A DNA stretch of 64,000 nucleotides, taken from NCBI RefSeq assembly GCF_037975245.1, contig NC_092568.1, forward strand, positions 36,735,001 to 36,799,000. Direction: 5' to 3'. Source of the DNA: Apostichopus japonicus. Its lineage: Eukaryota > Echinodermata > Holothuroidea > Aspidochirotida > Stichopodidae. The position numbers and the translations under genes were made by a program. Below the pieces are notes generated by a model. The model saw only the letters and a list, made by a program, of their open reading frames with translations. It did no database searches and was not told the DNA's origin. Shown here one piece after another: positions 23,801-30,620 of this stretch. Position 1 is the first letter of the stretch. Every line of letters starts with the position of its first letter.

Positions 23801-25167
23801 CATACTTGGCATGTTGATGTAACAACATAGTAAGCATATGCTCTTAACAACCACAACTTTGACCTCATTAATGTTCATGTGTTGGTGGGACTTACTGGGA
23901 AAATAGTCAAAAATAGCTTGTAGACACGATATCTCAATAAACAAAGATTGAATCAATGTCATAGGTGGTAGTTAGATCTAGTCTGGTGAGTGCAAGAACC
24001 TATTGAAAATTGGTTGAGGTCAAAGGTCACATGAGGTTGACAGGTGTCAAAGTCTGAAAACCTTTTAAACATGATAACTCCAAAATCAAAGCAATTGCAT
24101 AATTTTCTTTTGGTGAACATAGTTTTGTGAAAGGGTTCTATAAGTCTTTAAGTGAACATACAGTCATCCAGGAAAGTTCAAGAAAAGTTGAGATGGAGTA
24201 TTGCTTTAATCTTACTCAAGTGGCCCTTATCCAGTTTCACTCTCTGAGCATCAAGGGGTCAAAAGGTTATCCCAATTGGCCTGCAATTGGCCATTTGTTT
24301 TGTGATTTATACCAGATGACTTGAAGCTTGTCAAAATATTTCACAATCTCATATAATCGATCTCAGGTAGAGGCTCTGTCTATGACATATCTTAAAGGGT
24401 CTTTATTTGAAATTGGAATAATAATTTAATACTTGTAAAATCCTTACCAGTGAATTAAATGGTTGTTTCTTGGTCAACATGATAACTGATTCCTGATAAC
24501 TTTCTTTATTTGTTGCCACATTAGTCAATAGATAATCCTCTCCATGTTGGCGTGCACAGGTTCAGAATATTAACATGTATGGCTGACAGTGGCTGAGCGT
24601 CCATACAGTCAGGGAGGCGGATGCCCCCCCTGACGGACTCAAATGGATTGCTGGCGCCCTTTTCAGCTCTTTTCCACTTTACTTATTCTAGATTATTGAC
24701 TTTTATATTGTGCTCTCATCTACCTATTGACATTTGTCACATTTTGTTGGTGTAATTTGGCGATGACACCTATTTATTCTTCGTTTATTTGCAAATTAGC
24801 CAGGCCCGGAAAGGGTCATTTCCGGCGGTCTTGGGAGTATCTTTACTCATTTCTGTACACTCCGCGCCAACCTGTGGTGGCGCTCCGCTTAGATAGTGTT
24901 GAAAGCGCCCCTACAGACCATTCTCGCCCCTCCTGAGTCCTGACCAATTAAGATCTTGTTATTATGATGTCATGGATCAAGCAACACTGAAAACCATTTG
25001 TTGACGAAGCAACAGCCTGTATCATTTTGGTTTTTCTATGCACAGACGGAGAGATACTGCGTTACCTGAGGTTATGTGAGGAGGGTAACGCTAAGCAACT
25101 GCGAACAGAGAAACAACGCTGTCAGGGGCTGTTTAAGAAGATGGCTGAGGAAGATTCAGATGGTTAA
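3208..25167 (+). CDS. TTC9: TTC9-family tetratricopeptide protein, complete, three coding exons
   Basis: Joined coding sequence 3208-3529, 4470-4652 and 25046-25167 gives 208 aa, against about 170-240 for vertebrate TTC9, TTC9B and TTC9C. Both introns are GT-AG and phase 1, and the frame stays open to a TAA at 25165. An in-frame TGA at 3196 supports the start. After a Ser/Glu-rich head of about 24 residues comes TPR1 (YKQAGNILYKEKSYKMAI, then YHRALLQ, near 28-54), a charged linker, the family signature CYNNLAAC across the first splice junction (102-109), and a further TPR (AWYRQGVALYHTQEYKEA, about 138-155). A basic helical tail follows. TTC9 proteins have no enzyme motif; they are cytosolic TPR adaptors, and human TTC9A is reported to bind a tropomyosin. 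Which of the three vertebrate paralogues it matches best is not decided. Family call sure, exact role inferred. Confidence 0.87.
3530..4469 (+). other. TTC9 intron 1
   Basis: A 940-bp phase-1 intron from GTAGAG to a pyrimidine-rich acceptor ending TTTTTTGCTCAG at 4469. No repeat, exon or RNA gene is recognised inside it. Confidence 0.8.
4470..4652 (+). CDS. TTC9: TTC9 coding exon 2
   Basis: Completes the Ala of the CYNNLAAC signature and encodes 60 further residues, including most of the second TPR (AWYRQGVALYHTQEYKEA) and the conserved Tyr-Cys helix before it. It ends with one base of a split codon before the donor G|GTAATT. No alternative frame is open across it. Confidence 0.87.
4966..5050 (+). 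other. G-run-rich tract, possible quadruplex
   Basis: At least eight runs of three or more G lie within 85 bp of the sense strand, about 315 bp after the TTC9 exon 2 donor. The spacing (runs split by 1-6 bases) permits intramolecular G-quadruplex folding in DNA or pre-mRNA. Whether it forms or matters is unknown. Confidence 0.45.
5457..5594. repeat. (TA)n microsatellite, left block
   Basis: Nearly uninterrupted AT dinucleotides with rare phase slips. It forms one side of the tract into which the ribozyme-bearing element appears inserted. Reading frames here encode only Tyr-Ile repeats and are not genes. Confidence 0.95.
5646..5787 (-). mobile_element. tRNA-like short element carrying a hammerhead ribozyme
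   Basis: A 142-bp unit bounded by a perfect 11-bp inverted repeat (TAACACACCAG at 5646-5656 and its complement at 5777-5787). On the minus strand it reads from a tRNA A-box-like motif (TGGTCGAGTGG, 5753-5763) to a canonical B box (GGTTCGATTCC, 5712-5722), at about tRNA spacing, like the head of a SINE derived from a Ser/Leu-type tRNA. The B box runs directly into the hammerhead ribozyme. About 50 bp of AT-rich tail follows toward 5595, then (TA)n; (TA)n also starts 11 bp beyond the other end. Known parallels are the Schistosoma Sm-alpha retroposon and the small retrozymes and Penelope-like elements of animals. Mobility itself is inferred. Confidence 0.7.
5661..5716 (-). ncRNA. Type I hammerhead ribozyme
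   Basis: Read on the minus strand. The core is CTGATGA (5696-5702), then stem II GTCC/GGAC with a CAAAA loop, then GAAA. Stem III is the loopless palindrome ACCGGT, followed by the cleavage nucleotide C opposite 5673, so cleavage is expected between 5673 and 5672. Stem I has an inner 6-bp helix (CTTCGC with GTGAAG, one G-U pair), an internal loop (TAC against T) and an outer 5-bp helix (ATTCC with GGAAT). All invariant core bases are present. A loopless stem III cannot close in one molecule, so activity would need two copies pairing head to tail, as described for newt satellite and Penelope-like hammerheads. It is antisense to TTC9, so TTC9 pre-mRNA would not contain it. Confidence 0.85.
5799..5903. 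repeat. (TA)n microsatellite, right block
   Basis: A second AT dinucleotide block directly beyond the ribozyme-bearing element. With the left block it suggests one original (TA)n tract split by insertion. Confidence 0.95.
8795..8910 (-). repeat. Fragment of the 11.4-kb hAT-like family
   Basis: The reverse complement shares a block with 11400-11500, including TTAGATGCAACT and GGCCTGGGAAGTGCCATTTC, with further matches on both sides. The ends are eroded and no terminal repeat is seen, so it is a degraded partial copy. Confidence 0.6.
9398..9420 (+). other. Short U2 snRNA-like fragment
   Basis: GCCTTTTGGCTAAGATCA matches the invariant 5' end of U2 snRNA as I remember it, and the next five bases match four of five. 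Nothing after that looks like U2 (no branch-site pairing region or Sm site), so this is at most a 5'-end pseudogene scrap or a chance match. Confidence 0.35.
9506..9566. repeat. Interspersed repeat fragment with AGCGCC/GGCGCT arms
   Basis: AGCGCCGGTATCC and the downstream GTCATGGCGCT form a short inverted pair around a T/G-rich centre. This style of motif is common in dispersed repeats of marine invertebrates as I recall them. No full element is delimited. Confidence 0.3.
11357..11584. mobile_element. hAT-type MITE with 8-bp target duplication
   Basis: A 228-bp element starting CAGGTGCGTAGCCA and ending in the near-complement TGGCTACGCGCCTG, flanked on both sides by ATGAAATC (11349-11356 and 11585-11592). 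An 8-bp duplication and CAGG-type ends fit the hAT superfamily. It encodes no transposase. Related, more eroded copies lie at 8795-8910 and 24799-24937. Confidence 0.82.
13126..13316. repeat. Three-copy tandem repeat, 62-70 bp unit
   Basis: Units start at 13126, 13188 and 13258, each opening TTGTGCTGTTACT and containing CTGTCTGGCATAGTGAACTG in the first two. The second unit carries an extra TAATTAGC and the third is diverged. No coding potential is seen. Confidence 0.85.
14829..15193 (-). mobile_element. TTAA-flanked MITE, copy 1 (inverted)
   Basis: A 357-bp element (14833-15189) with TTAA at each side. Ends read AGGCATTGAAGACTCG and, inverted, AGGGAGTGAACACTCG. It aligns over its length with copies at 16112-16476 and 22538-22897, in opposite orientation. 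The TTAA duplication is the piggyBac habit, though piggyBac ends normally begin CCC. No transposase is present; frames here are not genes. Confidence 0.82.
15220..16098. repeat. Degenerate satellite, about seven units of ~128 bp
   Basis: A CAATC(A/T) landmark recurs at 15229, 15357, 15485, 15611, 15747, 15877 and 16008 (spacings 126-136 bp). Each unit then carries variants of GAACCTGTCACTATTGGGAA, an agggttgaccctg-like block and a TTTCACATTTCAT-like block. Short reading frames here are repeats of one another and not proteins. The array fills the gap between two inverted MITE copies. Confidence 0.82.
16108..16480 (+). mobile_element. TTAA-flanked MITE, copy 2
   Basis: A 365-bp element (16112-16476) between TTAA duplications, starting AGGGTGTGAAGACTCG and ending with the complement of AGGCATCGAAGACTCG. 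It is the same family as the copies at 14.8 and 22.5 kb, and is in inverted orientation to the first. Confidence 0.82.
16396..16649 (+). repeat. Recent 127-bp tandem duplication across the MITE end
   Basis: Two near-identical units start at 16396 and 16523. Each holds the last ~81 bp of MITE copy 2, its TTAA and about 42 bp of flanking DNA through GAGGTTTGTCAT. The duplication is therefore later than the insertion. Confidence 0.9.
16912..17052. repeat. Two-copy tandem repeat, ~75 bp
   Basis: Both units contain TTGAAAACTTGCTGTT, AGTTCA, TACATTTTTAT-like and CATCA(A/G)TTTC blocks in the same order. There is no coding signal. Confidence 0.7.
20681..20818 (+). repeat. SINE/LINE-like 3' tail ending in ATAC repeats
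   Basis: Two small hairpins, GGCTTTGATAAGCC and CCTGCTTGCAGG, are followed by GATTTAAA and a run of ATAC/ACAC units. This arrangement, with conserved hairpins before a microsatellite tail, is typical of non-LTR retroposon 3' ends. The 5' end is not identified. Confidence 0.45.
21386..21459 (+). pseudogene. tRNA-Thr(TGT)-like pseudogene
   Basis: A 7-bp acceptor stem (GGCTGGA with TCTAGCC, one G-T pair), a 4-bp D stem (GCTC/GAGC) and a 5-bp anticodon stem with loop CTTGTAA place the anticodon TGT (Thr). The T arm is broken: its loop has an extra base (GGTTTTGAATCC) and only about two of five stem pairs form. It could be a decayed tRNA gene or the head of a tRNA-derived SINE. No CCA tail or clear Pol III T-run follows at once. 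Confidence 0.6.
21640..21980. repeat. Diffuse repeats of a CATTTTG..CAAAATG hairpin
   Basis: A short hairpin motif with the shape CATTTTGNNGCAAAATG recurs, more or less decayed, near 21686, 21751, 21857 and 21955, usually followed by TTGAA. It may be an old tandem repeat. No gene is implied. Confidence 0.35.
22534..22901 (+). mobile_element. TTAA-flanked MITE, copy 3
   Basis: A 360-bp element (22538-22897) with TTAA on both sides, starting GGGTGTGAAGACTCG and ending with the complement of AGGCATTGAAGACTCG. It is in the same orientation as copy 2, and no satellite adjoins it. Confidence 0.82.
23690..24110. repeat. Interspersed repeat with a DR1 motif
   Basis: The block GACCTCATTAATGTTCATGT, followed by GTTGGTGGGAC, is shared with 20550-20580. 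Downstream, AGGTCAAAGGTCA at 24017-24029 is a perfect direct repeat of AGGTCA with a 1-bp spacer. Phrases such as GATATCTCAA and TGAAAACCTTTTAAACA resemble the tandem repeat at 54.3 kb, so the two families may be distant relatives. Confidence 0.45.
24606..24940. repeat. Degraded hAT-like element
   Basis: Starts CAGGGAGGCGGATG and ends near the complement of CAGGAGGGGCGAGAATG. Its right half (24799-24937) matches 11445-11558, sharing CCGGAAAGGGTCATTTCCGG-like, CGCGCCAACC and TTAGATAGT blocks. No target duplication is visible. Confidence 0.5.
25046..25167 (+). CDS. TTC9: TTC9 coding exon 3 (terminal)
   Basis: Starts two bases into the split codon after CTATGCACAG and encodes 40 residues ending EEDSDG and TAA. 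The sequence has the Leu-Arg-Tyr-Leu helix and basic tail expected after the last TPR of the family. A terminal exon of similar length is typical of TTC9. Phase agrees with exon 2. Confidence 0.82.
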
Positions 25168-25693
25168 GTGAACTGGTTGCTTAATATCTACACGACAAAG
25201 AGCAGGTACAGTCTTCAAAGATCATTGACTGTTTGTTCAGAAATTTGCTATAAAGTCAACAAAATGGTTCTCCAAATCCAAGATATGGTATCATTTCATA
25301 ATTAAGACAATATAACACTCATAGCTCAGATTTTGTTACCACTCATTCAGTGACATTGTATTTGCTGCCTCACAGGAGATTACCAAGATTAACCTGCTGT
25401 TAACACTGTCCCCTCCCCCCCCCCCCCCCTCTACCATCCTTCCATCCCATTCAGAACCAAGTTTCTTTCTACTTTTTGCATACAATGTAACTTCCTTGAG
25501 TCCTGCATGTATACATTATACAGTCTTAATTGATGCTAGAGGTAAAATTACCTTAAAATATTTATGACTTTTTTGTCCCACCCCCCCCCACAAAAATACA
25601 ATGAATGCATTATGTTAGTTGCCAACAGTGTACTTGGTTTCATTGTTAGTTTGATTTGTTCTCAACAGTGCCGAACTGCTTTTGTGTGATGTA

Positions 25694-25756
25694 TTTCTCT
25701 GGATAGAGTTCTCTGGATAGAGGCATTTCTCTGGATAGAGTTTTCTGGATAGAGGT
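25694..25756. repeat. Small minisatellite, TTCTCTGGATAGAG units
   Basis: Four near-identical copies of a 14-bp motif, with short GCA/TTT insertions between some of them. Confidence 0.8.
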
Positions 25757-26399
25757 ATGAGATAGATGACCAGCTTGGGGCATTTCTTGGAGGATGTGTC
25801 AACCTTTCCACTCTTCTTAAAGCAACTTCATGTTTGAGATCGCAGCCTCTCCTCATCATAGCTCCAGGGCATGCCAGTTGCCCGCATCACCAAGATGGAG
25901 CCGGTCTGCTTTGTAAACTACAATTGCGATTATTCTTTACTTATCGTTCCATTCCCCGATATTCCGTTACAGTGCAGCGCGTATCAGCTTATACTGCACA
26001 CAGTAATTTTCAAAGTAATCGTGAAATTTGTTTGGTCTTTTATTTGACTTTGCATAGAATTAACATTAATGTAACAATCTGTCGGGTTGACAGAATTGCA
26101 AAATGTGATTTGAATTGTTAATATATTTGTTAATAATCTACTAGGGAAAAAAAAAAGTAGCTAGGAGGGAGGCCTTGTATCATTCACAACCATAGTAAAA
26201 TCAGTGTTAAGTAACAATTGTCTGAAGAACCGCCTTAAACATTATATTTTCAGAGCATAAATTCATCGAAACAAATTACTGTAATTTGGAATGAGTTTGT
26301 ACAGCTCAGAATGAGAGTAATAGTATGCATTCACCATTTGAACAATATTAGCTTGCTAGATCATAAGCGAAGGCTGGGTGGGTCACAATTGCTTACCTC

Positions 26400-26544
26400 T
26401 GCTTACCCATAGGGAGGGATAGGGGCACTGCTTACCCATAGGGAGGGATAGGGGCACTGCTTACCCATAGGGAGGGATAGGGGCACTGCTTACCCATAGG
26501 GAGGGGTAGGGGCACTGGTGACCCTTAGGGAGTGGTAGGGGCAC
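26400..26544. repeat. 29-bp minisatellite, five copies
   Basis: Units start at 26400, 26429, 26458, 26487 and 26516. The first three are identical (TGCTTACCCATAGGGAGGGA, then TAGGGGCAC), the fourth has one change and the fifth several. The G runs are on the + strand. Confidence 0.92.
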
Positions 26545-26739
26545 CAGTGACCTAAGCAAGAGAAACAGCGTGGGTGTTGATTTAGTGTTACAGTAAAAAA
26601 ATGGAAGCCATTCAAGGAGTAAAATGTCGGAAGTAATGAACTGTTTGAGGGAGGGGATGGGGGTGGTGGGGGGGGGTGGGAGAGAAGGGCGGCCTCATCT
26701 CAGAGAAATGGATGTATCAGACACTGCTTATTCACTAAT

Positions 26740-27181
26740 TCATTTATATTCAGTCACCTTGTCAGTGCCTAGTTGGCATTTTTCATCCATTTCTACCTTG
26801 CCCCCTCTTCTAACCCCCTCTCGCTCCCCTGTACTAGTGCTGATAAAGTTACTAGTACTAGTAGTTCGCATAGTGCATGGAACGGGCCATACATCGCAGC
26901 CGTCGCTACTCAACTGGCGGCGCTGGAGCCTTGAAACAAGCAGCTCATTCGGCTTTGCGGATGGCAAAAAAATAGGACCTTTTGCAACGAAGAGGAAATT
27001 AGCACCATTGGGAACCCGAACCTTGGCAAGTGCCTTTATAGGCACCTCTGCAAGTTTATCGTCATCAAGTGATTCACACTGTTATTTTTGGAGCAAGAAA
27101 AGTTATTTGTCGACAAGCAGAGCACTGATCAACGAGCCTTTACAATGTGACATGAACAGCAAACATCACAAAGTGAAATGA
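26740..27181. other. Long overlapping frames of doubtful coding status
   Basis: A 185-codon frame on the + strand (26624-27181) and a 101-codon frame on the minus strand (26740-27045) overlap. Neither product resembles a protein I know. The first ~70 codons of the + frame are low complexity. The part from 26860 has raised CpG, so a transposon scrap or an unknown exon is possible. I do not call a gene. Confidence 0.2.
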
Positions 27182-28070
27182 ACTTCACACTCCTGTAGGA
27201 GCAGTCGAAGGAGTCGTCCTGGCGGGGGGGATGGTGGGGGATGGGTGGAGATTATACCTTTTTTTTGAGAAAGACTTAAGAATGTTTTGGGTTTTTTTTT
27301 CTCACCATTTTCTAGTGCTTGACATACATTTTGCTACAGCAGGTGGGATTTGAAGTACAAGTACAAGCAAACAGACATTCCTTTGTTTACCCATGGCTTT
27401 TAGCTGAGTCATAATCAACTGACAGTCAGCAATAACTGGGTAACTCAAAGCTAAATGGCAAAGTCACCATTGTGTCTGTTTGTCTGCTTAGAAATTATTT
27501 TGGGAAATAGTACTTCAGTGATTCACTAAAGGAAAGGAATGTAAAATTAAGAGGGAATAAATTGGTAATCTGATATCTTTGACTTTGTAAGCTTTTTTTC
27601 TCAATGTAAATGTATTCAGGGGGTGTGTTGTACTTTTCTTATGTATACTTTGCATTGCATGTTCAACCTACTACTCATGACTGGTACTAGGGAGGTTCCT
27701 TTTTTCCTTTTCCAGATGTAGTCGGCAGAATCACAACGAGAATAATTGCATAATACAGCTCAAGCCCCATATGACCTCTTTCATTAGCTTAGACATGATG
27801 TTCATTAAGTGCAACCATTCCTCCCTTTAACTTTGGAATATGGGAGGTGGGGGGGGGGGGGGAGAATGACCATTGTTGTTTGAACAGCATAATAACTGAG
27901 TTAATAAATTGTAGGAGGGCATTAAAAACCTCTAAATCAAACTCTAAATAGCAAAAGAATGATGTAGGGACCCCCCCCCCCCAAAAAAAAGCAAAAGCAT
28001 TGGCAACTACAACATGACAGCACTGACACCAAAACCCTTGACAAGGATGTGAAATATAATGGGGGAGAAG

Positions 28071-28440
28071 CAAGGGCGTAGGAACCGGGGGGGCTGGGGG
28101 GCGCAAGCCCCCCAGTGATAAAATATGGTGGGGCGAAGTGTCATTCTGCCCCCCCCCCCCCGCTTCGCAAGTCAGAAAACCCCTTTTTAATTTCCAAATG
28201 AGAAAAAAATCTCATTTGGAGCACCAAATTGCATCTAAGGCCAGGTGAAATTACAAAATTAAGTTTACAAAATGGAGTGGGTGTTGAAGTGTGCTATATT
28301 GCACCAAATTGCATCTGAGGCCACCTGGAAATGCAAAAAAATTCCAAAGGGGAGGGGGCACCCCCTCCCCTTAGACCCCTCCCCCAGGCCGGCCATCAGT
28401 CTTCAGCCCCCTCACTCAAAAGTACCTTCCTACACCACTG
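28071..28440. mobile_element. hAT-type MITE with perfect 8-bp target duplication
   Basis: A 370-bp element starting CAAGGGCGTAGGAACC and ending with the complement of CAGTGGTGTAGGAAGG. GGGAGAAG is repeated exactly on both sides (28063-28070 and 28441-28448). The inside has poly(G)/(C) arms near both ends and two copies of GCACCAAATTGCATCT. It encodes no transposase and is non-autonomous. Confidence 0.88.
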
Positions 28441-29190
28441 GGGAGAAGAGAGTATACAGTTGTTTTTTCTTTCTTGAAACTGTGTAGAAGATCAATGACA
28501 CTTTCTTTATCAAAACATGTCTCAAACCTAGCATTGGATTATTTGTAACAATTGGTGTGTCCTCACTTGCTAGAGAGAGAGATGAAGGGGGGGGGGGGAG
28601 TGATTTCATGAGAAATTCACTAAACCCCTACCCTCACCCAACCCCCCTCACCCCCCTTCTTGAACAGTCTCATGAGAGGGTTATCTGCTTTAACAAGAAA
28701 AATTAATAATGTACTGGGCTGATTGTTTAGGTAATCTAAAACTGCTTTGTTGTATGGTTGTTTGAAGAAAGAAAAATCTCTTATTCAATAAGACAGAGTT
28801 ATAAGGGAAGGTGTTTCACTGTATTCATTCATTTTTATTCATTTATTCACTCCAGTATAAATATAAAAATGATAAAGAGGAGTCATAAAATACGTGAACT
28901 GATTTTTCCTAGGAACACCTCAAGGGTGGATTTGGTCTTTGATGAGAATTTTATTCATTTCAGATCACCAAACAACCTAGCAAGTTTGCACAGTCATAAA
29001 AATAATATCTTTGTTATTGTCATCTTCTCTTTCCCCATCCATTCTTTTATCCCTCCAGACAGACTTTTTCAGTTTTAAATTGATACAGAGGTAAGACCCC
29101 TTGTCATGGAGATAATCTGTAAAAGGGAACAAGCAGTAATCCTACCCTTTTCCTCAAAATATCCCCCCCCCCCCCGCCCATCTCTCCTCT

Positions 29191-29580
29191 AGAAGAAACA
29201 CATATCCGTCCTCCTGTCTTATGCACTTACGCACAACCACTTACATATATCTGATGATGCTTACAACTCCGTTATCACATTTATTACTTATTTTTAGTTC
29301 TAATTCGATTTTGCGCAATTCATTCACGGAAGCAAAATGTACAGACATCGCCCACCTAAATCCTAAGTGACTTAATCTTTTGTAAGTAGGAAACACCCAT
29401 GTCCGTCCTTCTACCTTCTACACTTACCCCACTTACATATATCTGATGATGCTTTCACTCAGTTATCACATTATTACTTATTTTTAGTTCTAATTCAATT
29501 TCGCGTAATTCATTCACGGAAGTAAAATGTACACAGACATCGCCCACCTAAATCTCAAGTGACATGATCTTATGTAAGCA
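29191..29580. repeat. Tandem duplication, ~193-bp unit
   Basis: Two copies, starting near 29193 and 29387, share TCCGTCC, ACTTACATATATCTGATGAT, ATTACTTATTTTTAGTTCTA and AGACATCGCCCACCTAAAT in order, with small indels. Both are non-coding. Confidence 0.88.
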
Positions 29581-30400
29581 ATTTGCAATTGTTTTCTTGC
29601 CACAGTCCATCTGAACTCCAGTGTCTCCATTTTGTTTTCCATTTCTATCTTTTATGAAACCATGGAGCTATAAACAGATATAGCTCCATGATGAAACTAA
29701 ATAATCAAACAGAGACTAAATTTTCGTTTACTAATCTCTTCAAGCTGGTCGCTTGATTTGAAGAAAGATAACGATGTTTACAAAATGAAAAAAGTATATG
29801 TGACTACGGGTGATGGAATTATTTTCAGGGGGGATTCCCCCATAATGTCATTACCATACAACGTTCAAATTATTAACAACTTGGGGGCAAGTCGCGACTT
29901 TTGATGTTGCGATCAAAATACATTAAGAAATTACTGAACATCAGGATTCTTTTGAGCAGACGTCAAGGCCTCCTCAACGAAATACGATCAACTCTGCGTT
30001 CGTAATCTGGCCAAATCACTGACGTATCTGTTTTTCGAACCCCCCAAAAATGGGATCGCGTTCTATTACTCGGACGTTTTTCAATAAGTAAGTAACGTAT
30101 TGTGACAACATAGTAAGCATCACCATAAACATTTTAACTCTTGCATAAACCAATAAAACCATGACATAAGAATCCACTTCCTCTGTGCCTGTCATACACC
30201 AGACAAACTGTGTTTACATGTCAGTGAGAGAAAAATACAAAATCATATAAGTGGAATGGAAAAAATAATAAAAAACTCCCGAAGGTAGAAGTTATCCAAG
30301 TGTGTCCCATAAACATGTATTTGATATAAAATCAACGAGATGTTTGAAGACAGGTATGTTCTTCTTGCTATTTGTTGATTTAATGGTTGATTATATGTTC

Positions 30401-30620
30401 AGGGGGTCGGGAGCCAGGTCGGGAACCGCGGACGGTTATGACACCTTTTGAATTCTTCATGGATTAATGGCACAGTCGTTGGTGTATGCAAATACATTCT
30501 TTATCCCATATCTCCCAGCCGGGCCCCTTGTTGGAACGCGAGTGTAGCCTCACCCGACCCCCGGTCCCGGCCTTCTCGTCGGGCCTGTCGTGGGTGGTGT
30601 GGCACCTCTGTTATAAGCTT
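30401..30620. other. GC-rich island with inverted GGGGGTCGGG motifs
   Basis: Two GC-rich, CpG-rich blocks (30401-30440 and 30517-30605) stand out in AT-rich DNA. GGGGGTCGGG occurs forward in the first and inverted in the second. No protein or RNA gene is recognised; element termini or a regulatory island are both possible. Confidence 0.3.

Larger units (their letters stand above)
4653..25045 (+). other. TTC9 intron 2, 20.4 kb, repeat-rich
   Basis: This phase-1 intron runs from GTAATT to an acceptor TTTTTCTATGCACAG. No further coding exon is recognised. Its recognisable contents are listed separately. Between those entries (about 5.9-8.8, 9.6-11.3, 11.6-13.1, 17.1-20.6 and 22.9-23.7 kb) I see only AT-rich non-coding DNA with occasional G or C runs. 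Confidence 0.75.
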
